The notes under the pieces are model-generated. The model was not told the DNA's origin and searched no databases. It worked only from the letters and a program-made list of their open reading frames with translations. From a virus, in IMG/VR virus record IMGVR_UViG_3300022698_000013, positions 1 through 27,588 of that record: a DNA stretch of 27,588 nt; one strand, written 5' to 3'. The stretch's first letter is position 1; the number at the start of each line of letters is the position of its first letter. The translations under genes and the position numbers were made by a program. Shown one piece after another: positions 1 through 6,735 of this stretch.

Positions 1-99
1 TATTGTGTCTTCTCCTATCAAGAGATGGCAGACATTCTGAATGACTTGTATATCAGAAACATCATCACTAAGGATGATATCCGAGGATTGGAAGAATGA
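1..99 (+). CDS. C-terminal end of an unidentified phage protein (5' partial)
   Basis: Frame 1 is open from the window edge to a TGA at 97-99 and gives 32 residues ending in DDIRGLEE. The segment is mixed-charge and likely helical, and no domain can be recognised from so short a tail. The stop overlaps the ATG of the next gene in an ATGA arrangement (96-99), the same tight style used through the rest of this operon. That supports it being the end of a real upstream gene co-transcribed with the ribonucleotide reductase genes. Its function cannot be told from this window. Confidence 0.6.
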   Translation, partial: YCVFSYQEMADILNDLYIRNIITKDDIRGLEE

Positions 100-281
100 A
101 ATACATCATGGTTGATCCTCCTAATGGGTGGGTCTGGGGGTTTCCTAAGAGGATGCCCTCAGATACAAAAGATGTAATCCAATGGTTGATTGACAATGAC
201 TATCCAAAAGAACACACACATGAATGCATGCACCTTCGTATGTGGTATTCAGGGCATGAGGACAAAGATGAAAGTAATTAA
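96..281 (+). CDS. small hypothetical protein upstream of nrdB
   Basis: A 61-residue protein that I do not recognise. It begins with a hydrophobic, proline-containing stretch (MKYIMVDPPNGWVWGFPK), is rich in Trp, His and Met, and ends in a very acidic, polar tail. It has no membrane segment or metal-binding Cys pair. Its start lies in an ATGA overlap with the preceding stop, and its end overlaps the nrdB start by 14 bases, so it sits inside a translationally coupled operon feeding into RNR. Position suggests a nucleotide-metabolism or replication accessory gene, but that is inference from neighbourhood only. Confidence 0.6.
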   Translation: MKYIMVDPPNGWVWGFPKRMPSDTKDVIQWLIDNDYPKEHTHECMHLRMWYSGHEDKDESN

Positions 282-1518
282 GAAGACTGGGTTAGTTGAG
301 CCATTTGACCGACAGAAAATCTATGATGCCATTGTAAAAGCAATGGTGGGCTGTGATAAGGGGGTAGATCGGAGCCTAGCCAATCTAATTGCAGAGCAAT
401 CTGTATACAACATTTCCCACGATGCATCAGATGGTGATGTCGTAGATGTGGCAGATATTCACACTGTTGTAGAGAATGCAATGATGCATCTCGGGGAGTA
501 TGATCTTGCACGAGAATACATCACCTATCGTGAGTCGCATCGTCCTGATGTTTTCCGTCCTCGTACTGCAATCAAGCCTTATGAATACCCCCATCTTCTT
601 GGGTTTGTAGATGCTATTCGTCAGTCCTATTGGATCCACACGGAGTTTAACTACGCCTCTGACATTCAGGACATGAAGGTGAATATGTCTGAGGCAGACA
701 GGCAGATTGTCACTCGTGCTATGCTGGCAATCAGCCAGATTGAGTCTGCTGTCAAGACATTCTGGGGTGATGTTGGCAAACACATGCCAAAGCCTGAGAT
801 TGCTAAGGTGGGGGCTACATTTGCTGAGAATGAGGTGAGACATGAGGATGCCTATTCTAACCTGATTGAAGAGATGGGCCTTAATGCAGAGTTTGAGGCA
901 ATCCAAGAAGTGCCTGCAATCAAGAATCGTATTCGTTATCTTGAACGAGCTAATATGTTCAAGAACAGTGAAGACCCTAAGGAGTTCTTTGAGGCCGTCA
1001 TCCTCTTCTCTGTGCTTGTAGAGAACATCAGCTTGTTCAGCCAGTTCTTCATCTTGATGTCCTACAACCAACACGCCAACATGCTAACAAAGATTAGCAA
1101 TGCTGTAGAGGCCACTTCTAAAGAGGAAAATCTACACGCTCTCTTTGGTGTTGCATTGATTAACATTATCAAGGAGGAAAACCCCTCTTGGTGGGATGAC
1201 AACATCCAGCAACGTGTTGTAGAAGAGATTAAGAAAGCTGTAGATGCAGAATCCTCTATCCTTGATTGGATTTATGAAGGTGTTGATAGCGAGATTGCTC
1301 CCTTAAATGTAGTTGAGGGCTACCTAAATCGTAGGGTTAATTACTCTTGCAATCTGCTTGGGCTCCCTGAACAAACCCATCTTCTTGAAACACACAAGAA
1401 AGAGACACAGTGGTTTGAAGATGAAGTGAATGTGTCCAAGGACAATGACAATTTCAATAAACGTAATACGGGCTACACTAAGCGAGCTCAATCAGTTAGC
1501 GCGGAGGACTTGTTTTAA
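268..1518 (+). CDS. nrdB: class I ribonucleotide reductase, small (radical) subunit NrdB with N-terminal ATP-cone
   Basis: A 416-residue R2 subunit that would hold the metal/radical cofactor and pass the radical to NrdA for reduction of ribonucleotides to deoxyribonucleotides. Residues 1-95 are a complete ATP-cone: they open with VIKKTGLVEPFDRQKIYDAI and end with the IH..VE and YDLAREYITYR signatures. The ferritin-like domain follows, with likely metal ligands Glu159, Glu189 and His192 (ExxH), Glu252, Glu287 and His290 (ExxH), and Tyr196 at the E. coli Tyr122 position. The first ligand is Glu where E. coli has Asp84. The C-terminus ends SAEDLF, a plausible NrdA-docking tail. I chose ATG 268, which has a GAGG 6 bases upstream and starts right at the cone; the frame is open to an ATG at 190, but that adds 26 unrelated residues overlapping the previous gene. 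The stop overlaps the nrdA start (TAATG). The reductase family is very secure; the cofactor type is not. Confidence 0.95.
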   Translation: MKVIKKTGLVEPFDRQKIYDAIVKAMVGCDKGVDRSLANLIAEQSVYNISHDASDGDVVDVADIHTVVENAMMHLGEYDLAREYITYRESHRPDVFRPRTAIKPYEYPHLLGFVDAIRQSYWIHTEFNYASDIQDMKVNMSEADRQIVTRAMLAISQIESAVKTFWGDVGKHMPKPEIAKVGATFAENEVRHEDAYSNLIEEMGLNAEFEAIQEVPAIKNRIRYLERANMFKNSEDPKEFFEAVILFSVLVENISLFSQFFILMSYNQHANMLTKISNAVEATSKEENLHALFGVALINIIKEENPSWWDDNIQQRVVEEIKKAVDAESSILDWIYEGVDSEIAPLNVVEGYLNRRVNYSCNLLGLPEQTHLLETHKKETQWFEDEVNVSKDNDNFNKRNTGYTKRAQSVSAEDLF

Positions 1519-3206
1519 TGAGCTTCAATTGGATGAATGAACAATCCCGCCTATTCCTTTCTCGTGGCTATCTGCAAGAAGGGCAGCAAGGCGAAGAGCG
1601 TGTAGCAGAGATTGCTAAACATGCTGAGTATTTGCTTGGCATCAAGGGCTTTGCAGAGAAATTCTACCACTACATGGGGGAAGGCTTCTATAGCCTTAGC
1701 TCCCCTGTCTGGTCTAACTATGGCACCAGTCGTGGCCTCCCTGTAAGCTGCTTTGGTTCATACATCAGCGACAGCATTGCCTCCATCCTAGGCACTCTAT
1801 CTGAAGTGGGCACAATGTCTAAGTTTGGTGGCGGGTGCTCTGGCTACTTCGGAGATGTTCGTCCTCGTGGTTCTAAGTTTGGATCAGATGGGGGAGAAAC
1901 ATTCGGATCTGTCCATTTTATGGAGCTGTTTGATACCCTCTCCCATGTTGTAAGTCAGGGGGCTGTTCGACGAGGCTTCTTCTCTGCCTATCTCCCCATT
2001 GAGCATGATGACATTGAGGAGTTTATTGGCATTGCTGGAGACGGCCATCGCATCCAAGGACTAACTCATGGTGTCACTGTTGGGGATGAGTGGATGCAGA
2101 GCATGATTAATGGAGACAAGGAAAAGCGACGCATCTGGGCCAAGATTATTGAGGCCCGTGGTGAGGTGGGATTCCCTTACATCATCTTCCGTGACAACGT
2201 GAACAACAATAAGCCGGATGTTTACAAAGATCGTGGCATGGAAATTGTCGCATCAAATATGTGCAGTGAAATTGCTCTTCCTTCTAATGAAGATGAGTCC
2301 TTTGTCTGTGTGCTTTCATCTATGAATCTTGAGAAGTATGATGAATGGAAAGACACGGATGCTGTAGAGGTGTTAACTTATTTCCTTGACTCTGTTGTCA
2401 CTGAGTTTCTTGAGAAGATGCAAGAGATGGAGGAGGCTGATGACAAAGATCAACGTCAGATGTATCAATACATGGAGAGGGCTGTACGTTTCGCTGAACG
2501 AAATCGTGCTCTTGGTATTGGCACCCTTGGCTGGCACAGCTACCTACAGAGCAACATGATTGCCTTTGAATCTAAAGAAGCTGCTAAGCTGAACGTAGAG
2601 ATTCATAAAACAATCAATGAGAGGGCTCACAGTGCCTCTGAGGAGCTTGCAACCATCTTCGAGGAACCTACCTACCTGAAGGGGTATGGGAGGCGCAACA
2701 CGACGCTCACAGCCATTGCTCCTACTAAGAGTAGCAGCTTCATTCTTGGGCAAGTTAGCCCTAGTGTTGAACCTGTTCTTTCAAACTACTATATCAAAGA
2801 CCTGTCTAAGATTAAGGCAAAGGTCAAGAATAAACATTTGGAAGAGATTCTTGAAAGATATGGCAAGAATACAGATGAGGTGTGGGGATCAATCATTAGC
2901 AAAGATGGCAGCGTGCAGCACCTAAGCTTCCTTTCTCAGCATGAGAGAGATGTGTTCAAGAAGTTTAGTGAGATCAATCCGACAGCCATCACTACGCAAG
3001 CTGCTGCACGTCAGCCTTATGTAGACCAAGCACAGAGCATCAACTTGATGATCCCACCGGGCACACCAGTGAGGGACATCAATCAGCTCTACATCAACTA
3101 CTGGAAGATGGGAGGAAAATCATTGTATTATCAAATCAACATCAATGCAGCACAGGAGTTTGCTCGTAATATGAACATCCTTGAATGCTCGGCGTGTGAA
3201 GCATGA
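1518..3206 (+). CDS. nrdA: class I ribonucleotide reductase, large (catalytic) subunit NrdA lacking an ATP-cone
   Basis: A 562-residue R1 subunit, much shorter than the E. coli protein (about 760) because it lacks the N-terminal ATP-cone and opens almost directly into the catalytic barrel. Visible active-site parts are Cys78 (PVSCFGSY) and Cys264 (FVCVLSSMNL) as the redox pair. Asn247, Cys249 and Glu251 (NMCSEIALP) are the thiyl-radical site, and the substrate-phosphate loop is IAPTKSSS. The Tyr537-Tyr538 dyad (SLYYQ) carries the radical from NrdB. The C-terminal tail carries Cys557 and Cys560 (CSAC), which normally re-reduce the active site and are recharged by glutaredoxin or thioredoxin. 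No redoxin gene is present in the window, so a host reductant or a phage gene outside it is implied. The start is in a TAATG overlap with nrdB, with GGAGG about 10 bases upstream, so the subunits are probably made in a coupled way. Confidence 0.96.
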   Translation: MSFNWMNEQSRLFLSRGYLQEGQQGEERVAEIAKHAEYLLGIKGFAEKFYHYMGEGFYSLSSPVWSNYGTSRGLPVSCFGSYISDSIASILGTLSEVGTMSKFGGGCSGYFGDVRPRGSKFGSDGGETFGSVHFMELFDTLSHVVSQGAVRRGFFSAYLPIEHDDIEEFIGIAGDGHRIQGLTHGVTVGDEWMQSMINGDKEKRRIWAKIIEARGEVGFPYIIFRDNVNNNKPDVYKDRGMEIVASNMCSEIALPSNEDESFVCVLSSMNLEKYDEWKDTDAVEVLTYFLDSVVTEFLEKMQEMEEADDKDQRQMYQYMERAVRFAERNRALGIGTLGWHSYLQSNMIAFESKEAAKLNVEIHKTINERAHSASEELATIFEEPTYLKGYGRRNTTLTAIAPTKSSSFILGQVSPSVEPVLSNYYIKDLSKIKAKVKNKHLEEILERYGKNTDEVWGSIISKDGSVQHLSFLSQHERDVFKKFSEINPTAITTQAAARQPYVDQAQSINLMIPPGTPVRDINQLYINYWKMGGKSLYYQININAAQEFARNMNILECSACEA

Positions 3207-3388
3207 TTGACTATCCATACTCTGTCAAGTTTGAGATGCATGGGGATGTGTTCTATATCCCCTGCACCTCTGAACGGGAGGCAAAGAAAGTGTTGAACAA
3301 TTATAGAACACGTCCTGTACAAAACCTACAGATGCAGACACATGGTGTTCTGCATGTAGATAGCCTCAGAAAGGAGGGCAAGAAATGA
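3203..3388 (+). CDS. small hypothetical protein downstream of nrdA
   Basis: A 61-residue protein starting in an ATGA overlap with the nrdA stop and ending in an ATGA overlap with the next gene. It has a beta-like N-terminal half (SVKFEMHGDVFYIPC), then a charged helix-like part (EREAKKVLNNYR) and a basic C-terminus. There is a single Cys and no CxxC, so it is not a glutaredoxin or thioredoxin despite its position after RNR. I do not recognise the family. The overlapping starts and stops on both sides argue that it is expressed. Confidence 0.6.
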   Translation: MIDYPYSVKFEMHGDVFYIPCTSEREAKKVLNNYRTRPVQNLQMQTHGVLHVDSLRKEGKK

Positions 3389-3543
3389 CTAAAGACGGCA
3401 AATGTGAATGTCATGCATTCGAGCCAGATGAATGTACCTGTGGGGCATGGGATGATGTGGCAGAGGGATGGTATGGGGATGAAGAGCTTCTCAATGCCTC
3501 TCTTGCAGATATTGATGAAGTGTTAGAGGAGGAAGAGAAATGA
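3385..3543 (+). CDS. 52-residue acidic protein with two CxC motifs, last gene of the RNR operon
   Basis: A short frame starting in an ATGA overlap (3385-3388) and ending at TGA 3541-3543. Good spacing from AAGGAGGGC just upstream supports the start. It encodes an N-terminal Cys-rich segment with Cys-Glu-Cys-His and Cys-Thr-Cys-Gly separated by eight residues, followed by a strongly acidic tail ending in five consecutive charged residues. Four Cys plus a His in about 13 residues is the pattern of a small zinc-binding or redox-active knuckle. The function is unknown. A redox partner for the neighbouring RNR is conceivable but only by location. It is the last gene before the terminator. Confidence 0.6.
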   Translation: MTKDGKCECHAFEPDECTCGAWDDVAEGWYGDEELLNASLADIDEVLEEEEK

Positions 3544-3577
3544 GTTTGTACTTACATTATTTACAATAGAAAATAAA

Positions 3578-3599
3578 AAGAGCCCTCATTGGGGCTCTT
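3578..3599. terminator. bidirectional factor-independent terminator between convergent operons
   Basis: An 8-bp perfect stem (AAGAGCCC / GGGCTCTT) with a 6-base loop. On the minus strand it is followed by TTTATTTTC, a strong U-rich tail after the endolysin gene. On the plus strand it is followed by CTTTATA, a weaker tail after the RNR operon. It lies in the only gap (3544-3629) between the two converging gene blocks, so it probably ends both transcripts. Confidence 0.85.
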
Positions 3600-3629
3600 C
3601 TTTATACTGTGTTGTTTACAGAATCTTAT

Positions 3630-4019
3630 CTAGTAGCTCCATAGATTAGGTCGCTTATAACTCTCTTCCAAATCTAGGTGAATAAATGACCTACCATTAG
3701 TCAGACTCTGACTAACACCAATCCCTGTGAATCCAAGCATAATGGCATTCTGAACAATACGGAATGCCTTCTCCCCATCTGTACAAGACACATCAGCAGC
3801 AATACCATGAGCATGCGCGCCCGGAGTATCCTTAGCCGCTTCAATAGGATGGTGGGGGCTTCTATATCCTGAATTGATTACAAAAGGAAACCCACACTTG
3901 TTGCGAAGCTCTTGCAACCTTTCCATAAAGAAAGATTGCATGTCATTCTCCCCCGTATAATGACAGTCAAACTCCTCCTTCCTGAAGTTCTTATACTTAC
4001 TCCAATCTTTAATTGCCAT
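3630..4019 (-). CDS. endolysin, M15-type zinc peptidase (D-Ala-D-Ala carboxypeptidase-like)
   Basis: A 129-residue single-domain peptidase of the M15 family (Peptidase_M15_3-like), expected to cut the peptide stems of peptidoglycan at lysis. Visible signature: SGYRSP at 50-55, then the HxxGxAxD zinc motif at His69, Gly72, Ala74 and Asp76, and the third metal ligand in FIHLDL (His114, with Asp116). There is no signal peptide or separate wall-binding domain, so export to the periplasm would depend on a holin. It is the last gene of the late operon, overlaps the upstream membrane-protein gene by 11 bases and is followed by the terminator at 3578-3599. The family call is secure; the exact bond cut is not shown by the sequence. 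Confidence 0.88.
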   Translation of the reverse strand: MAIKDWSKYKNFRKEEFDCHYTGENDMQSFFMERLQELRNKCGFPFVINSGYRSPHHPIEAAKDTPGAHAHGIAADVSCTDGEKAFRIVQNAIMLGFTGIGVSQSLTNGRSFIHLDLEESYKRPNLWSY

Positions 4020-4290
4020 TACTATTTCTCCTATCTTTTAATAATGTCTTTAAGTCTGATCTAAGTCCTTGCAGCTCCCTCAAAATACTCTCTTGATAAA
4101 CCTCAAGGCGTGTAACACGCTCCTTGTTAGCCTGATAATCCTCTAGCATCTTCTGGTTTCTCTCTACTTGACCTGTCAGACCAGCAGCCCACCACACAGC
4201 AGTGGTTGATTGCAAGATCAATACCAAGATGAGAGCAATTGGCACTCTTTTATCTAAATGCCATTGGTTGTCACTATCTACATTAGTCAT
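4009..4290 (-). CDS. single-span membrane protein with coiled-coil, next to the endolysin (possible lysis protein)
   Basis: A 93-residue protein with a short polar N-terminus, one hydrophobic segment at about 17-38 (VPIALILVLILQSTTAVWWA) and then a charged helical region (about 40-85) likely to form a coiled coil. It ends in a basic tail. This N-in single-span layout, together with an 11-base overlap with the endolysin start, fits a holin-like or accessory lysis protein. The layout also resembles an i-spanin, but a conventional spanin pair is found at 22885-23383. The alternative is a virion or membrane protein of unknown role. The membrane topology is well supported; the function is only suggested. 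Confidence 0.65.
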   Translation of the reverse strand: MTNVDSDNQWHLDKRVPIALILVLILQSTTAVWWAAGLTGQVERNQKMLEDYQANKERVTRLEVYQESILRELQGLRSDLKTLLKDRRNSNGN

Positions 4291-4302
4291 TTAAGCTCCT
4301 TC

Positions 4303-6735
4303 TCAGTTTACTGCATCACTGGTAGGGTTCATTACACGGTGGCGGACATTGAGGAGGAGTTTGGATTGAATTGATTTCTTACTTCCCCCCATAATAATGT
4401 TGATATAGTCAATAGTCTCTTGAGGCAGAGAGTCTCTTTGACCCCTCAGATATTGGGTTGTGGCTTCTGGCCCTGCATTATACATTGCAAGGGCTACGGC
4501 CCTCTGTTCCAGCTCCTTGATCTGAGGATCAAGAGACTTTGCTTTCTCCATATTCTGCTTAAGATAGGTGAGGCCAGCGGGGATTGCCTTAATAGGATTA
4601 AACCTATCTTGTTCAGAGAGGCCAAGGTCTTTGGCCGTACCCGGCATAATCTGCATAACGCCCGCTGCTCCTTTTTTAGAAACAGCATTAGGGTCAAGCT
4701 TACTCTCCTGTGTAGTCATAGCCACAGCAAGCTGGGGATCAATACCATATGCAGGGGCAAGCTGAGCAACATAATCCCTAATACCTGCCTTTTCACCACT
4801 AGCAGCCCTCAAGCGTCCTACCATATCCTTACTAATTTGTCTCATTGTTTTCACAGATGTATCCCCAGACAGGGCAGCCTGAGCGCGGATAGCCTTGTTA
4901 AGTTGATTGATATAAGGCTGGCCTTTGACAGAGGGAGGAGTACCCGAACCAATTGTCAGGAATGTGCTAGGCTCTTTCTGCTGAGCCCTCCACCTACTGC
5001 CTGTATCCCCAGTCATCCTGATCATACCAGTTGTGGGATCAACAGATAGAGATGTCATCTCTCCTTGAGAAAGGAAGTCTCCCACCTTAGTAGCGGCTGT
5101 AGTCACCATATGTTGGATGTTATTCCTAGCTATATTCTTAGTTGACTCATCCATGCTTGAGAGTAGTTCAGGGTTGGTTCTACTCATCTTGATAACATTG
5201 TCAACAGTGCCACGAACAGTGCTATAATCTTTTGCCTGATTATTTTTAATCAGTTGGGCTGACCTAATAACAATATTGGTAAAAATATTACCAGTCCACT
5301 TTTGCAGCTCTTGCTTAGCTTGACTTCCATCTGGATAATCGGTGGGGTTGTTAGCCAGATTATCAAGACCCCTGCTAGTCATCTTATTGCCAGCATCCAC
5401 TGTCTCTTCATCAACTGCATTATTGTCATTGGATGGGTCATAGTTTTCATTTGCAGATAGGAAATTAATAACATCTTGTTTAAGAGGTCCAGAAATATCA
5501 GCAAGGATAGCTTGCTGAGCCGTATCACTCAATCCAGCAATCATTTGAGAAACAACACCGAGACGCTTCAAGCTATTAGGCAGGGCTGCCTTAATCTCCT
5601 CACTTCTAATGTTGTTAGATGACTCCATGAGACCGAGTAGAGCAGGCTCATCAATAGCCTGAATAGCTTCATTGTAAGGAGTTTCAATACGAGAAATAAT
5701 AGAGTCTCTCTGAGAACGAGACATATTGGGATATTGCCCCAACACTTGCTGTACTTGAGCATCTCGCTGATTCTTAATACGATCCCTCATCATAGCCTTC
5801 TGCTGATCTTTGGCCCCACCAAGACCAATTGTGAGTTGCTCAGGCCCAACACCAAGCACATCCATCATAATTGTCTTGGATTTGTCTACAGCCATGCCAC
5901 GGTAGATTTCAGATTTCTGCTTTGCCTTGTAGTCTGCTACTTTCGTGCTATATGTAAGAGCATTCCCAGAACGTGTCATAGCCTCATCTGCAAGTTTCTC
6001 TTGCTTGAGTCTACTATAGATATCCTGAAATCTATCTGGCTCTTGATAGACAAGGCGAGGATCAACACCAATCTCCTTACTAACATCTTTGGCATATTGG
6101 GCGCGAAGTTGTCCAATCCTCTTAATTTCTTCAGTTTGGAGAGCCTCTCGTCTCTTCCTCTTGGCCTCAATACTACTCACAGCAGATGAATAATGATAGT
6201 AGTAGAGTCCATCAGACAGCATCTTTCTAGCTTGGTCGGCAATCTCTTGCTTAAAGGCAGGGTACTTCTGTTCTGCCTCTTTCAGGTTGAGGGACATACG
6301 AGCACGGAGTTCACGATCATCAATCAACCCAGATTCATAAGCTCGCTTGATCTTCTGAGCTTGGGTATTGAATTGATTGGTGGATTCTTGAATAGCCCTA
6401 GTACGAGCTTCTCCAGAGAGATTAGGGTCAATTTGATCTGATACACCAATCTGATTTCCCTGACTATCCCACTGTTGCACAGTGCCATCTAAGCCAATGC
6501 TCTGAGTATCACCAGATGGCTGAGTATCCCCCTGCACATTCAAGAACTCATTAAGAGTGTCTTGCATAATCTTTTCACCAAGACCAGTACCATAACCCTG
6601 CTTAACAGCACCACCAACAGCATCTGCTCCTGATATGAGGATACTGGCAGACTTGTCAGGCTGGTCTGCGACACCTTGATTAATATAGGTGGCAGGTTCC
6701 TGCCTCGGAACATATTTTTGGAAACTTTGCGCCAT
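4303..6735 (-). CDS. internal virion / ejection protein with C-terminal lytic transglycosylase domain
   Basis: An 810-residue protein. Residues 1-640 are polar, Gln- and Lys-rich and largely helical, with no membrane span. Residues about 652-765 are a lytic transglycosylase (SLT, goose-lysozyme-like) domain with catalytic Glu677 in TTQESKLDPNAVS, then GAAGVMQIMPGTA and ALAMYNAG. Such domains in podovirus particles are ejected with the DNA and open the peptidoglycan for genome entry. In T7 the equivalent activity is at the N-terminus of gp16; here it is at the C-terminus of the gene after the giant protein, so this looks like a gp15-type protein that has acquired the enzyme. The start overlaps the stop of the giant gene (TAATG at 6735). 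The enzyme domain is secure and the virion role follows from position. Confidence 0.88.
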   Translation of the reverse strand: MAQSFQKYVPRQEPATYINQGVADQPDKSASILISGADAVGGAVKQGYGTGLGEKIMQDTLNEFLNVQGDTQPSGDTQSIGLDGTVQQWDSQGNQIGVSDQIDPNLSGEARTRAIQESTNQFNTQAQKIKRAYESGLIDDRELRARMSLNLKEAEQKYPAFKQEIADQARKMLSDGLYYYHYSSAVSSIEAKRKRREALQTEEIKRIGQLRAQYAKDVSKEIGVDPRLVYQEPDRFQDIYSRLKQEKLADEAMTRSGNALTYSTKVADYKAKQKSEIYRGMAVDKSKTIMMDVLGVGPEQLTIGLGGAKDQQKAMMRDRIKNQRDAQVQQVLGQYPNMSRSQRDSIISRIETPYNEAIQAIDEPALLGLMESSNNIRSEEIKAALPNSLKRLGVVSQMIAGLSDTAQQAILADISGPLKQDVINFLSANENYDPSNDNNAVDEETVDAGNKMTSRGLDNLANNPTDYPDGSQAKQELQKWTGNIFTNIVIRSAQLIKNNQAKDYSTVRGTVDNVIKMSRTNPELLSSMDESTKNIARNNIQHMVTTAATKVGDFLSQGEMTSLSVDPTTGMIRMTGDTGSRWRAQQKEPSTFLTIGSGTPPSVKGQPYINQLNKAIRAQAALSGDTSVKTMRQISKDMVGRLRAASGEKAGIRDYVAQLAPAYGIDPQLAVAMTTQESKLDPNAVSKKGAAGVMQIMPGTAKDLGLSEQDRFNPIKAIPAGLTYLKQNMEKAKSLDPQIKELEQRAVALAMYNAGPEATTQYLRGQRDSLPQETIDYINIIMGGSKKSIQSKLLLNVRHRVMNPTSDAVN

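Noticed and set aside
190-267. N-terminal extension of nrdB to the ATG at 190
   Set aside because: The extra 26 residues match nothing in the ATP-cone, overlap the preceding gene almost entirely, and lack a good ribosome site; ATG 268 begins exactly at the domain and has GAGG at 6 bases.
427-1074. Minus-strand 215-residue frame opposite nrdB
   Set aside because: It lies entirely within the complementary strand of the reductase gene and shows His/Leu/Cys-rich shadow composition with no domain.
3203-3388. Glutaredoxin gene directly after nrdA
   Set aside because: The position is suggestive but the product has a single Cys and no CxxC motif or thioredoxin-fold landmarks.
4420-5049. Plus-strand 209-residue frame opposite the SLT protein gene
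   Set aside because: It is antisense to a well-supported coding region, has no ribosome site, and its Ser/Cys/Ile-rich composition is that of a shadow frame.
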